DNA of 64,000 bases from assembly GCF_021497945.1 (NCBI RefSeq), contig NZ_CP046524.1, positions 655,501-719,500 on the forward strand, in the 5' to 3' direction. This DNA comes from Streptococcus oralis. Its GTDB lineage: Bacteria; Bacillota; Bacilli; Lactobacillales; Streptococcaceae. The notes beneath the pieces are model-generated. The model was not told the DNA's origin. It saw nothing but the letters and a program-made list of their open reading frames with translations, and made no database searches. Both the position numbers and the translations under genes were made by a program. Shown piece after piece: positions 19,565 to 31,206 of the stretch; the first letter of the stretch is position 1, and each line of letters begins with the position of its first letter.

Positions 19565-20731
19565 ATGAGATATTTAACTTCAGGAGAATCACACGGTCCG
19601 CGTCTGACGGCAATTATCGAGGGAATTCCAGCTGGACTTCCTTTGACAGCTGAGGATATTAATGGGGACCTTAAACGCCGTCAGGGTGGCTACGGTCGTG
19701 GTGGTCGTATGAAGATTGAGAGTGACCAGGTTGTCTTTACTTCGGGCGTTCGGCACGGGAAGACGACAGGGGCTCCCATTACCATGGATGTCATCAACAA
19801 AGACCACAAAAAATGGCTAGATATCATGTCTGCAGAAGACATCGAAGACCGCCTCAAAAGCAAGCGGAAAATCACCCATCCTCGTCCAGGTCACGCCGAC
19901 TTGGTAGGGGGCATCAAGTACCGTTTTGATGACTTACGAAATTCCTTGGAGCGGTCATCTGCCCGTGAAACCACCATGCGAGTTGCAGTTGGAGCGGTAG
20001 CCAAACGTCTCTTAGCTGAGCTGGATATGGAGATTGCCAACCACGTTGTGGTCTTTGGTGGTAAGGAAATCGATGTACCTGAAAATCTGACAGTAGCTGA
20101 GATTAAGGAACGAGCTACCCAGTCTGAAGTTTCTATTGTCAACCAAGAGCGAGAACAAGAAATCAAGGACTATATTGACCAAATCAAACGTGACGGTGAT
20201 ACCATCGGTGGGGTTGTGGAGACAGTCGTCGGAGGTGTTCCAGTTGGCCTTGGTTCTTATGTCCAATGGGACAGAAAATTGGATGCGAGATTGGCTCAGG
20301 CAGTTGTCTCTCTCAATGCCTTTAAAGGGGTGGAATTTGGTCTCGGCTTTGAAGCTGGTTACCTCAAAGGCAGCCAGGTCATGGATGAAATTCTCTGGTC
20401 TAAAGAAGAAGGCTATACTCGTCGTACCAATAATCTAGGTGGTTTCGAAGGTGGTATGACCAATGGACAACCCATCGTTGTCCGTGGTGTCATGAAACCC
20501 ATTCCCACTCTTTATAAACCACTTATGAGTGTGGATATCGAAACCCACGAACCTTACAAGGCAACTGTGGAGAGAAGTGATCCGACCGCACTTCCAGCAG
20601 CAGGTGTGGTCATGGAAGCTGTTGTGGCAACGGTTCTGGCACAAGAAATCCTTGAAAAATTCTCATCAGATAATCTTGAGGAATTAAAAGAAGCGGTAGC
20701 TAAACACAGAGACTATACAAAGAACTATTAA
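19565..20731 (+). CDS. aroC: Chorismate synthase
   Basis: The 388-residue FMN-dependent lyase makes chorismate from EPSP. The signature GESHGPRL is at the N-terminus, [12 protein letters not shown] and [12 protein letters not shown] in the middle, and [16 protein letters not shown] near the end. Length and position in the aro run are normal. AAGGAG precedes the start. Confidence 0.98.
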   Translation: MRYLTSGESHGPRLTAIIEGIPAGLPLTAEDINGDLKRRQGGYGRGGRMKIESDQVVFTSGVRHGKTTGAPITMDVINKDHKKWLDIMSAEDIEDRLKSKRKITHPRPGHADLVGGIKYRFDDLRNSLERSSARETTMRVAVGAVAKRLLAELDMEIANHVVVFGGKEIDVPENLTVAEIKERATQSEVSIVNQEREQEIKDYIDQIKRDGDTIGGVVETVVGGVPVGLGSYVQWDRKLDARLAQAVVSLNAFKGVEFGLGFEAGYLKGSQVMDEILWSKEEGYTRRTNNLGGFEGGMTNGQPIVVRGVMKPIPTLYKPLMSVDIETHEPYKATVERSDPTALPAAGVVMEAVVATVLAQEILEKFSSDNLEELKEAVAKHRDYTKNY

Positions 20732-20740
20732 GGAGTCCTT

Positions 20741-21844
20741 ATGGCAAAAACCATCTATATCGCAGGTCTTGGTTTGATTGGTGCTTCGATGGCCCTAGGT
20801 ATCAAGCGTGATCATCCAAATTGTGAAATTTTGGGTTATAATCGCAGTCAGGCTTCGAGAGACATTGCCTTAGAGAGGGGGATGATTGACCGTGCGACGG
20901 ATGATTTTGCCAGTTTCGCTCCTCTGGCAGATATCATTATTCTGACCTTGCCAATCAAGCAGACCATTGCTTTTATTAAGGAGCTGGCAGATTTAGACTT
21001 GAAAGAAGGCGTCATTATCTCGGATGCGGGCTCAACCAAGTCAGCCATTGTGGATGCAGCGGAGAAGTATTTGGCTGGCAAGCCTGTTCGCTTTGTTGGG
21101 GCCCATCCCATGGCTGGTAGCCACAAAACAGGGGCTGCCTCTGCGGATGTTAATCTCTTCGAAAATGCCTACTATATCTTCACACCTTCGAGCCTGACAG
21201 GTCCTGAAACACTTGAGGAAATGAAGGATCTGCTTTCAGGCCTTCATGCTCGTTTTATCGAGATTGATGCCAAGGAGCATGATCGAGTCACTTCTCAGAT
21301 TAGTCATTTTCCTCATATTCTGGCTTCCAGTCTCATGGAGCAGACAGCAATCTATGCTCAAGAACATGAACTGGCAAGACGCTTTGCGGCGGGTGGATTT
21401 CGAGATATGACTCGGATTGCGGAGAGTGAGCCAGGTATGTGGACTTCCATTCTCTTGTCTAATCGTGAGACCATTCTAGAGCGAATTGCGGATTTTAAGG
21501 AGCGCCTAGATGAGGTTGGACAAGCCATCAGCAAGGGAGATGAAGAGCAAATCTGGAACTTTTTCAACCAAGCGCGTGCGCAACGGCAGGCTATGGAAAT
21601 CCATAAGCGTGGTGGTGTTGATAGCTCTTACGACCTCTATGTCGACGTTCCCGATGAAGAAGATGTCATCTTGCGGATTTTAGAATTGCTACGTGGAACT
21701 TCCTTGGTCAACATTCACATCAACGAAGAAAACCGTGAGGATATTCACGGGATTCTACAAATTTCCTTTAAAAATGCTCAAGATTTAGAACGAGCCGAGC
21801 ATCTCATAACAGAAAATACCGACTACACAGTCGTTGTCAAATAA
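20741..21844 (+). CDS. tyrA: Prephenate dehydrogenase
   Basis: The 367-residue enzyme oxidises prephenate to 4-hydroxyphenylpyruvate for tyrosine. The Rossmann motif [12 protein letters not shown] is at residues 9-20, [12 protein letters not shown] carries the catalytic His, and a C-terminal ACT-type domain (about 295-367) may sense tyrosine. It sits nine bases after aroC with an AAGGAG-type site. Confidence 0.96.
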   Translation: MAKTIYIAGLGLIGASMALGIKRDHPNCEILGYNRSQASRDIALERGMIDRATDDFASFAPLADIIILTLPIKQTIAFIKELADLDLKEGVIISDAGSTKSAIVDAAEKYLAGKPVRFVGAHPMAGSHKTGAASADVNLFENAYYIFTPSSLTGPETLEEMKDLLSGLHARFIEIDAKEHDRVTSQISHFPHILASSLMEQTAIYAQEHELARRFAAGGFRDMTRIAESEPGMWTSILLSNRETILERIADFKERLDEVGQAISKGDEEQIWNFFNQARAQRQAMEIHKRGGVDSSYDLYVDVPDEEDVILRILELLRGTSLVNIHINEENREDIHGILQISFKNAQDLERAEHLITENTDYTVVVK

Positions 21845-21854
21845 GGAGAAAATC

Positions 21855-22193
21855 ATGTCAAACATTTACGATAGTGCAAACGAACTCAGTCGCGGACTAC
21901 GCGAATTACCAGAGTACAAGGCGGTTAAGGCGGCAAAAGATGCCATCCAAGCTGATGCACAAGCTAGCAAGATTTTTGCAGACTACCTCGCTTTCCAGCA
22001 AGAAATCCAAGTCATGGCGCAAACGGGACAAATGCCAGACGCCTCTTTCCAAGAAAAGATGCAGTCTTTCAGTAAGCAAATCCAAGAGAACGCTCTTTTG
22101 TCAGATTTTTTTGCCAAACAGCAACAATTGTCTATTTACCTTTCAGACATTGAAAAAATTGTCTTTGAACCTGTTTCAGAATTATTGAAATAG
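21855..22193 (+). CDS. YlbF/YmcA-family protein
   Basis: The 112-residue helical protein resembles the YlbF/YmcA (DUF964) family, whose Bacillus members form a complex that modulates RNase Y mRNA processing and competence or biofilm control. Whether this copy acts so is unknown. AAGGAG before the ATG at 21855 supports this start over an upstream in-frame ATG within tyrA. A strong terminator follows directly, so it is the last gene of the first aro unit. Confidence 0.85.
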   Translation: MSNIYDSANELSRGLRELPEYKAVKAAKDAIQADAQASKIFADYLAFQQEIQVMAQTGQMPDASFQEKMQSFSKQIQENALLSDFFAKQQQLSIYLSDIEKIVFEPVSELLK

Positions 22194-24032
<1,839 letters not shown>

Positions 24033-24036
<4 letters not shown>

Positions 24037-24881
24037 AAATTGCCTATCTAGGTCCCAAGGGATCTTTTTCGCATCATGTTGTGCAGACAGCATTTCCCAA
24101 AGAGGAATTGCAGGCTTTTGCCAACATCACAGATGTTATCAAGGCCTATGAACAAGGCTTGGTGGACTATTCGGTGGTGCCAGTTGAAAATTCCATTGAG
24201 GGAAGTGTGCATGAAAGCTTGGACTATCTTTTTCATCAGGCGGACATTCAGGCTGTTGCAGAAATAGTTCAACCCATTCATCAGCAACTGATGGCAGTTC
24301 CAGGTCAGTCAAAAATTGAGAAGATTTTTTCTCATCCTCAGGCTCTGGCTCAGGGAAAGAAATTCATAGAGGAGCATTATCCAGAAGCCCAGCTTGAAGT
24401 GACGGCAAGTACAGCTTATGCAGCTCGCTTTATCTCGGAACATCCAGACCAGCCTTATGCAGCCATTGCTCCTAAAAGTTCAGCTGAAGAATATGGCTTG
24501 GAATTAATTGCAGAGGATATTCAGGAGATGGAAGCCAATTTCACACGTTTTTGGGTGTTAGGGGCAGAGATACCGATGATTCCTTTGAACTCGCAAGCTG
24601 AAAAAATGAGTTTGGCCTTAACCTTACCGGACAATCTTCCCGGTGCCCTCTACAAGGCACTTTCAACCTTTGCTTGGCGAGGTATTGACCTAACCAAGAT
24701 AGAAAGTCGCCCTTTGAAAACAGCCTTGGGAGAATATTTTTTCATTATTGATGTGGATTATAGTGCGAAAGAGCTGGTTCATTTTGCCAGACAAGAACTA
24801 GAAGCAATTGGAATCCAGTACAAGATACTGGGAACCTACCCTATTTTCACCATAAGGGACCTAGGAAAGGAGAGCCTATGA
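24033..24881 (+). CDS. pheA: Prephenate dehydratase
   Basis: The 282-residue enzyme converts prephenate to phenylpyruvate for phenylalanine. AYLGPKGSFSHH, VPVENSIEGSV and the TRFWVLG motif mark the catalytic domain (to about 185); a C-terminal ACT domain includes LTKIESRPLK, the phenylalanine-binding segment for feedback inhibition. No chorismate mutase domain is fused. It overlaps both neighbours by four bases. Confidence 0.96.
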
Positions 24882-26170
24882 GCAAAGAAAGCCTTTTAAG
24901 TCATCATGAGCAGTTACGCTATGACTATCTCTTCAAAAATATTCATTACCTCAACGACCGTGAACGGAGGGAGTTTGATTATCTGCAACAGAAAATGGCA
25001 GGTCCCAAGTCTGAAGTTCACCATTTCTACCAAGAAGAAAAAGAAGAAACTTGGGGTAGAGATATTGATCTTCCGACTTATGGCAGTAGAAGTCGATCTA
25101 AGAGACGTGAAAAGGTAACTCCTCTGCCTAAAGTCAAAAAGAAAAAAAGAAGAATTCGCTTCAAACGAATACTGACTTGGCTCTTGCTGTTGATTACATG
25201 TGTGGCTGCGGGCATGATTATTATGTTTCTTCGAGGTTTTCAGTCGGCAACTACTAGCAATAAGCCAGCTGATGCAAAAGCGGCACAAGTACAGGTGTTT
25301 AATGGTCAAGATACTAAAGACGGGGTGAATATCCTAATCATGGGGACAGATGGCCGTATTGGTCAAAATAGTGCAGAAACTCGCACAGACACGATTATGG
25401 TATTGAATGTTAGTGGTTCGGATAAGAAAATCAAGCTAGTTAGCTTCATGCGTGACAACCTAGTCTATATTGATGGCTACAGCCAGATTGTGAATGGCAA
25501 GAAACAAATGGATAATAAACTCAACGTAGCCTATGAACTTGGGGAGCAGGAGGGGCAAAAAGGAGCAGAAATGGTCCGCAAGGTTCTAAAAGACAACTTT
25601 GATTTGGACATTAAGTACTATGCTCTAGTGGATTTTCAGGCCTTCGCAACTGCGATTGATACACTATTTCCTGATGGAGTGACTATAGACGCTAAGTTTT
25701 CAACGTTAAATGGCCAGCCTCTAACAGAAGCTACAGTTGGAGATGACCTACATGCAACAGAAACGGAATCACCAACTCAAACTATTAAAGTTGGGAAACA
25801 GCAGATGAATGGCTCGACCTTGCTCAACTACGCTCGTTTCCGTGATGATGATGAAGGAGACTATGGTCGTACCAAACGTCAGCAGCAAGTCATGTCAGCT
25901 GTTCTTGAGCAAATCAAAGATCCAACCAAACTCTTTACAGGATCAGAAGCACTTGGAAAAGTTTTTGGAATGACTTCAACCAATCTACCTTATACTTTCC
26001 TACTGACTAATGGTTTGTCAGTTATCGAAGGCGCACAGAATGGTATTGAAAGACTCACAGTGCCAGAACTTGGCGATTGGGTAGATGCCTATGATGTCTA
26101 CGGAGGACAAGGCCTACTTGTCGACCAAAACAAATACCAGACTAAACTCTCCCAAATGGGAATGAGATAA
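24878..26170 (+). CDS. psr: LytR-CpsA-Psr (LCP) family cell wall ligase
   Basis: The 430-residue membrane protein has a charged cytoplasmic part (1-92), one membrane segment (about 93-116) and an extracellular LCP domain with the conserved NILIMGTDGR and TRTDTIMVL and YARFRDDDEGDYGRTKRQQ segments, whose Asp and Arg residues bind metal and the pyrophosphate lipid. LCP enzymes attach teichoic acids or capsule to peptidoglycan. Its position just before a teichoic-acid locus fits that role. It overlaps pheA by four bases, an odd coupling of wall and aromatic genes conserved in this genus. Confidence 0.9.
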   Translation: MSKESLLSHHEQLRYDYLFKNIHYLNDRERREFDYLQQKMAGPKSEVHHFYQEEKEETWGRDIDLPTYGSRSRSKRREKVTPLPKVKKKKRRIRFKRILTWLLLLITCVAAGMIIMFLRGFQSATTSNKPADAKAAQVQVFNGQDTKDGVNILIMGTDGRIGQNSAETRTDTIMVLNVSGSDKKIKLVSFMRDNLVYIDGYSQIVNGKKQMDNKLNVAYELGEQEGQKGAEMVRKVLKDNFDLDIKYYALVDFQAFATAIDTLFPDGVTIDAKFSTLNGQPLTEATVGDDLHATETESPTQTIKVGKQQMNGSTLLNYARFRDDDEGDYGRTKRQQQVMSAVLEQIKDPTKLFTGSEALGKVFGMTSTNLPYTFLLTNGLSVIEGAQNGIERLTVPELGDWVDAYDVYGGQGLLVDQNKYQTKLSQMGMR

Positions 26171-26185
26171 GATGTAAATAAATGA

Positions 26186-26238
26186 AAATCAAAGCTTCAT
26201 TCACTGGTGAAAAGAGTGGATTGGGCTTTGATTTTTTA
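26186..26238 (+). terminator. Terminator after the LCP gene
   Basis: AAATCAAAGC (26186-26195) pairs with GCTTTGATTT (26225-26234), followed by T residues. An extended -10 promoter box (TGGTATAAT, ending 26278) for the licD gene lies downstream. Confidence 0.85.
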
Positions 26239-26317
26239 CGGTATCTGATGGATTTTTAAGGCTTTTTTATGGTATAATAAAACGATATAACTCGTTATTG
26301 GACAGAAGAGGAGAGAC

Positions 26318-27154
26318 ATGAGTGATTTGAAAGCGATTCAGGCTCGTAGTCTGGAAATGGCTGAATATTTTGTCGCATTTTGTAAAGAACATAATTTGTT
26401 GTGCTATCTCTGTGGTGGTGGGGCTATTGGTACCCTTCGTAATAAGGGTTTCATTCCTTGGGATGATGATTTAGACTTTTTCATGCCTCGCAAAGATTAT
26501 GAAAAATTAGCAGAACTGTGGCCTCGTTATGCAGATGAGCGTTATTTCTTGTCAAAGAGTCACAAGGATTTTGTAGACCGTAACCTTTTTATTACCATTC
26601 GTGATAAGGAAACAACTTGTATCAAGCCTTATCAGAAGGATTTGGATTTGCCCCACGGTTTGGCTTTGGACGTTTTACCTTTGGATTATTATCCGAAAAA
26701 TCCAGCTGAGCGTAAGAAACAGGTTCGCTGGGCCTTGATTTATTCACTCTTTTGCGCCCAAACTATCCCAGAAAAGCATGGTGCAGTCATGAAATGGGGA
26801 AGTCGTATCTTACTCGGTTTGACTCCCAAATCTCTACGTTATCGCATTTGGAAAAAAGCTGAAAAAGAAATGACCAAGTATGGTCTGGCTGAGAGCGATG
26901 GAATCACGGAATTATGCTCAGGTCCTGGCTACATGAGAAACAAGTACCCAATCGCATCCTTTGAAGATAATCTCTTCTTGCCATTTGAAGGGACTGAGAT
27001 GCCCATTCCAGTGGGCTATGATGCCTATCTCAGCACTGCTTTTGGGGACTATATGACACCGCCACCAGCGGACAAGCAAGTACCGCATCATGATGCTATT
27101 ATAGCGGACATGGACAAGAGCTACACAGAGTATAAGGGAGAATATGGAGCATGA
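26318..27154 (+). CDS. licD3: LicD-family phosphorylcholine transferase (LicD3-like)
   Basis: The 278-residue protein has the LicD nucleotidyltransferase-like motif GTLRNKGFIPWDDDLDFFM near residues 38-57, with the metal-binding Asp cluster, and a C-terminal FGDYMTPPPADKQVPHH. LicD proteins move phosphorylcholine from CDP-choline to sugars of teichoic acid repeats on the cytoplasmic side. By position after the LCP gene it corresponds to LicD3 of S. pneumoniae. GAGGAG precedes the ATG; the stop overlaps the next gene (ATGA). The acceptor sugar cannot be read from the sequence. Confidence 0.88.
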   Translation: MSDLKAIQARSLEMAEYFVAFCKEHNLLCYLCGGGAIGTLRNKGFIPWDDDLDFFMPRKDYEKLAELWPRYADERYFLSKSHKDFVDRNLFITIRDKETTCIKPYQKDLDLPHGLALDVLPLDYYPKNPAERKKQVRWALIYSLFCAQTIPEKHGAVMKWGSRILLGLTPKSLRYRIWKKAEKEMTKYGLAESDGITELCSGPGYMRNKYPIASFEDNLFLPFEGTEMPIPVGYDAYLSTAFGDYMTPPPADKQVPHHDAIIADMDKSYTEYKGEYGA

Positions 27155-28119
27155 TGGGAGAAAGAATAAGCGTTATCGTTCCAGTCTACAATGTAGAAGC
27201 CTATTTGGAGCGATGTGTGGAGTCGATTCTTCAACAGACTTATGCCCATTTTGAGTTAATCCTAATCAACGATGGTTCTACTGATTCTAGTGGACAGATC
27301 TGTGATCACTTAGCATCTCAGTATGAGAATATCAAGGTTTATCATATCGAAAATGCTGGAGTTTCAAATGCTAGAAATATGGGAATTCAGCTAGCGACTT
27401 GTTCTTGGGTTACCTTTATTGATAGCGATGATTTCGTTACCCAGGATTACCTAGCTACTTTAGCAAGTGCAGTTGAAGGGTTGAATGTAGGCTTTGTAAT
27501 TGCTCCTCTGCACCATGTCAAAAACGGCATTGTAACAGACTTACCTCCACATTCTGGAAAAACAGAACTCTGGTCAACAGAAGAAACCATGAAGGAACTA
27601 CTGATGACTACTAGAACTTCATTTTTTCCAGTCGCAAAACTGTTTAAGAGAGACCTGCTTGCGGATGAAAAGTTTAATACAAATTATCACCTAGCTGAAG
27701 ATGCCTTATTTTTAACTGAATTGCTACTAAAGACAAGATGTAGTAGCGTATTTATTGACAAACCAATTTATTATTATGATCATCGTGAGGGAAGTGCAAC
27801 AACATCTGTTAATCAGCATGTGTTTGACACGATAGAAGTTTATAAGCACATAATTGCTCAAGTATCACAAGCTTTTCCTGATTTAAAACCTGAATTGAAA
27901 AATAGAGAATGTTGGTCGTACATCACAGTTTACGATAAAATTATCTTTACTTCATCTGAACAGTACCAAAAGGAGAAAGCCGAACTACGAACTTGGATTG
28001 TTCAGCATCGACACGAAATATGGAAGGATGCTTATTTTACTAGATTTCGCAAGATAGCAGTTCTATCACTTGTCTTTTCTCCATGGATTTATAAGAAAAT
28101 TGTTGGATTAAAAAACTAA
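27151..28119 (+). CDS. Family 2 glycosyltransferase
   Basis: The 322-residue protein has a GT-A fold N-terminus: SVIVPVYNVEAYLERC, LINDGSTDSSGQICD, NAGVSNARNMG and the DSDD metal motif near residue 92. The C-terminal third is less conserved. It probably adds one sugar (GalNAc or a related sugar in known mitis-group teichoic acids) to the undecaprenyl-linked repeat unit. It overlaps licD3 by four bases, linking its expression to choline decoration. Start could also be the adjacent ATG at 27154. Confidence 0.87.
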   Translation: MMGERISVIVPVYNVEAYLERCVESILQQTYAHFELILINDGSTDSSGQICDHLASQYENIKVYHIENAGVSNARNMGIQLATCSWVTFIDSDDFVTQDYLATLASAVEGLNVGFVIAPLHHVKNGIVTDLPPHSGKTELWSTEETMKELLMTTRTSFFPVAKLFKRDLLADEKFNTNYHLAEDALFLTELLLKTRCSSVFIDKPIYYYDHREGSATTSVNQHVFDTIEVYKHIIAQVSQAFPDLKPELKNRECWSYITVYDKIIFTSSEQYQKEKAELRTWIVQHRHEIWKDAYFTRFRKIAVLSLVFSPWIYKKIVGLKN

Positions 28120-28140
28120 TATCATGAGAAGGAGTTGAAA

Positions 28141-30300
28141 ATGAATTTTTCAAAAATGGATGAATACTTTGAAAAATCAAAACGATGGATTGCATATCTG
28201 TTTGTTTTTATTTCGATTTTAAGTATGAGTTCACTGGTTTATAAGATAGCAAATCCAATCTATAAGGGATTGTCAGCGATTGTTGTACTTTATATTTGCT
28301 ACACATTGTTGTTTAAGTGGAAACAGATTACAGTAGATCGAAAATTTTTGGCCTTATTTGGCTTGTTATCTGGGAGCCACCTACTATCGGCAGTATTCAA
28401 TCGCTCCGGACATTTGATTGGGAATGTGATTGAAATCCTCTTCATGGTAACCTATGTTTTATTATTTACCATGTTACAATCAGGGCAACTTAAAAAATTA
28501 TTTGACTGGATTGCCTATACGGTTCAAATTGTATCTTTTTCTTCAGCAATTTTTGCGTTTGGTTTATTAGTAAGTAGAGTCCTTATCCTATTTAAAATTG
28601 GCGAACAATCTTATTATTATGGTGTCATGAATGGACGTCTGTGGGGAATTGTCAATCCTAATGCTAGTGCGATATTTTCATACATTAGCATTATTTTGGC
28701 CATGTATTTGATCCATAAAGGAAGTAAATATTCTGTTTATCTTAAACTGAACAATCTGATTCAATTAGTATACTTTGCTACCATGCAAAGTAGAGGAGCC
28801 TTACTTTCTTTACTCCTCATGATTGGACTCTATAGTTTCTTTGCCACTAGAGGAAGTCTCATTAAACGATTCCTTACTTTTATCGTTGTTAGTGTACTGA
28901 TTACTGCTACCAACATTGGATTAAGCTATGCAACTTCAATTTATATCTCATCTGAAACCGCGACTGTTTTTGACTTAAACAAAGGACAATCCTACGCCGA
29001 GACAGATTCGTCTGTTACCAAGAAGAATGGTGAACTCCATCTAATTGAAACAACACCAAGTGGTAGAACCTATATCTGGAAAAATGCAATCAAGATGGGA
29101 AGTGCCAAACCAATTTTTGGTTATGGTGTACGGAATGTTCCAGATTACTATACAGAATATTTCAGTAAATTTGAGATTCAAAATTCCCTTATCGGTGGGA
29201 ATTTCCATAACATTTTTGTAACCATATTTGTCAGTTCGGGAGTTCTAGGCTTGGTATCCTTCCTTCTTATACTGGCTTATGTCATCAAGCACTTTTTAAC
29301 TTATTTGATTATTTCCAAGAAAAATACTGACAAATTGATTATGATTCTTTTCTTCGGTATTTTGTTTGGTCAATTGTTTGAAAGTCAGATCATGTATTCT
29401 ACCAACTTTATCAATATCATCTTTTGGTTGGCAATCGGTTATGGACTAGTGGTTTGCAAACGGGATGAAGGAGTTCGGTATCAAGAAGTAACAGATGTCA
29501 GTGAAATTCAACAGATGGAACTTGGAATCATGGAGTACATTCATGAAGTTTGTCAGAAAATTGGTGTCAAGTATTTCCTAGCATATGGAAGTCTAATTGG
29601 TGCGGTTCGCCATAAAGGTTTTATCCCTTGGGATGATGACATGGATATCTGCATGTTAAGAGAAGATTATGAGAAGTTGCAAGACTATCTCATCGCTAAC
29701 CCTGATGAACGTTATGAGGTTATGTCTTATAAAAATAATCTCAACTATGTCTATCCTTTCATGAAAGTGCAGGATAACCATACCTACTTGCTAGAAGAAG
29801 ATGTACGAATTGATTCCAATATGGGAATTTATGTGGATATTTTCCCTGTAGATGGTTATGAAGATGATGCAGATTTTAAAAACAAGATGACGAAACTCAT
29901 AAAGAAACGTCAATTGAGTTGTTACACTTTTAAAGGAATTACCAACACGAAAAGTCTACTAAATTCTTTGATCCGTTATATCTCTGTTGTCATTTTCTAT
30001 TTCACAAATACGAATAAGTATGTTGAGCAAATTGATGAGCTTGCTAAATCTAGAGCAGTTGCTGACTACGAGCAAGTTGATTATTTGATTTACAAGGATA
30101 TGAATAAGCCAGTTTGGAAACGTGAGTGGTTAGAACAAGTGATTGTGGGAACATTTGAAGGTAAGGAATTTATGATTCCAAAACACTACCATGAAATTTT
30201 GACCTCTGACTACGGAGATTACATGCAATTGCCCCCTCTTGAACAAAGAGTATCTCACCATGATTTTAAACTGTGGAAAATCACTAAAAGTTCTAAGTAA
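28141..30300 (+). CDS. Teichoic-acid polymerase-like membrane protein fused to a LicD domain
   Basis: Residues 1-440 of the 719-residue protein form about twelve membrane segments with an O-antigen ligase/polymerase (Wzy_C) region, including GRLWGIVNPNASAIFSY and SGRTYIWKNAIKMG..FGYG. Residues about 460-715 are a full cytoplasmic LicD domain with GAVRHKGFIPWDDDMDICM and DYGDYMQLPPLEQRVSHH. The membrane half corresponds in position and type to TarP, the repeat-unit polymerase of pneumococcal teichoic acid, where no LicD domain is fused as far as I know. GGAG six bases before the ATG at 28141 supports this start over a TTG at 28135. Confidence 0.87.
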   Translation: MNFSKMDEYFEKSKRWIAYLFVFISILSMSSLVYKIANPIYKGLSAIVVLYICYTLLFKWKQITVDRKFLALFGLLSGSHLLSAVFNRSGHLIGNVIEILFMVTYVLLFTMLQSGQLKKLFDWIAYTVQIVSFSSAIFAFGLLVSRVLILFKIGEQSYYYGVMNGRLWGIVNPNASAIFSYISIILAMYLIHKGSKYSVYLKLNNLIQLVYFATMQSRGALLSLLLMIGLYSFFATRGSLIKRFLTFIVVSVLITATNIGLSYATSIYISSETATVFDLNKGQSYAETDSSVTKKNGELHLIETTPSGRTYIWKNAIKMGSAKPIFGYGVRNVPDYYTEYFSKFEIQNSLIGGNFHNIFVTIFVSSGVLGLVSFLLILAYVIKHFLTYLIISKKNTDKLIMILFFGILFGQLFESQIMYSTNFINIIFWLAIGYGLVVCKRDEGVRYQEVTDVSEIQQMELGIMEYIHEVCQKIGVKYFLAYGSLIGAVRHKGFIPWDDDMDICMLREDYEKLQDYLIANPDERYEVMSYKNNLNYVYPFMKVQDNHTYLLEEDVRIDSNMGIYVDIFPVDGYEDDADFKNKMTKLIKKRQLSCYTFKGITNTKSLLNSLIRYISVVIFYFTNTNKYVEQIDELAKSRAVADYEQVDYLIYKDMNKPVWKREWLEQVIVGTFEGKEFMIPKHYHEILTSDYGDYMQLPPLEQRVSHHDFKLWKITKSSK

Positions 30301-30357
30301 GCAAATCGCAGTTAAAAATCGTTTAAAAAATTAGTCAAAATTAGGAGAATAAAACGT

Positions 30358-31170
30358 ATGTCTGAGAGAGTTTTAAGTCTTGAAGAAATAAAACAAGTGG
30401 AGTTGGATATTTTAAAGTATCTACATGAACTATGTGAAAAGCATCAGATTAAATATTTTATTGATTTTGGAACCTTACTAGGAGCTGTCCGCCATAAAGG
30501 ATTTATCCCTTGGGATGATGATACGGATATTTCCTTGGCGCGAGATGAATTTGAAAAGCTTTATAAGGTTTTAGAAAATGAGAATCATCCCTACTACAAA
30601 TTGATTTCGTTTAGAGAAACAAAAGGCTATCCGTACAGTTATATGCGTGTCCATGATATTAGAACACGTAGAGATGCCAATCTTCTGGATCCGACAGTCG
30701 TATTGGGAACTTGCGTTGACATTTTTCCATACGATGGTGTCGTGACGGAGGAAAGTGATTGTAAGAAAATGAAGCTCTATAAACATTTTGTCCGCCTTTC
30801 TTCTTTGAATTTCAAAGGAATTAAATCAGAAAATGGGGGGATAAAAAATCTGCCTCGTTATATTGGATCAGCTATTTTTCGCCTAAGTTCTCCACAAACT
30901 TGGAATCAAAAATTAGAGAATCTTGCTTTGAAATATAGTGTAAATCAAGCTACAGATCTTACCTGTACGATATTTGATCCAAGCTTTCCAGAGGGAATCA
31001 AAAAAGAATGGCTCTATGATCTGGTTGATATGCCATACGAAAACATCGTAGTGAAGGCTCCGAGAAAATATCATGAAATTCTTGTCTACGAATTTGGAGC
31101 CGACTATATGACTCCACCACCTGTTGAACAACAGGTTCCAGGAACTGATAAGAATTATTGGATTGATTAG
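30358..31170 (+). CDS. LicD-family phosphorylcholine transferase, third copy in the locus
   Basis: The 270-residue protein repeats the LicD core: YFIDFGTLLGAVRHKGF followed by IPWDDDTDISLARDEFEKL, then TCVDIFPYDG and FGADYMTPPPVEQQVPGTD. It is closer to the LicD domain at the end of the preceding fusion protein than to LicD3 (shared AVRHKGFIPWDDD and VDIFP.DG), suggesting duplication. A GGAG site lies 11 bases before the ATG. It would add phosphorylcholine to a second or third position of the repeat. Confidence 0.87.
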   Translation: MSERVLSLEEIKQVELDILKYLHELCEKHQIKYFIDFGTLLGAVRHKGFIPWDDDTDISLARDEFEKLYKVLENENHPYYKLISFRETKGYPYSYMRVHDIRTRRDANLLDPTVVLGTCVDIFPYDGVVTEESDCKKMKLYKHFVRLSSLNFKGIKSENGGIKNLPRYIGSAIFRLSSPQTWNQKLENLALKYSVNQATDLTCTIFDPSFPEGIKKEWLYDLVDMPYENIVVKAPRKYHEILVYEFGADYMTPPPVEQQVPGTDKNYWID

Positions 31171-31206
31171 TAAGAGATTGTTTTCATCGAGAAAGGAGTG
31201 TTCAAG

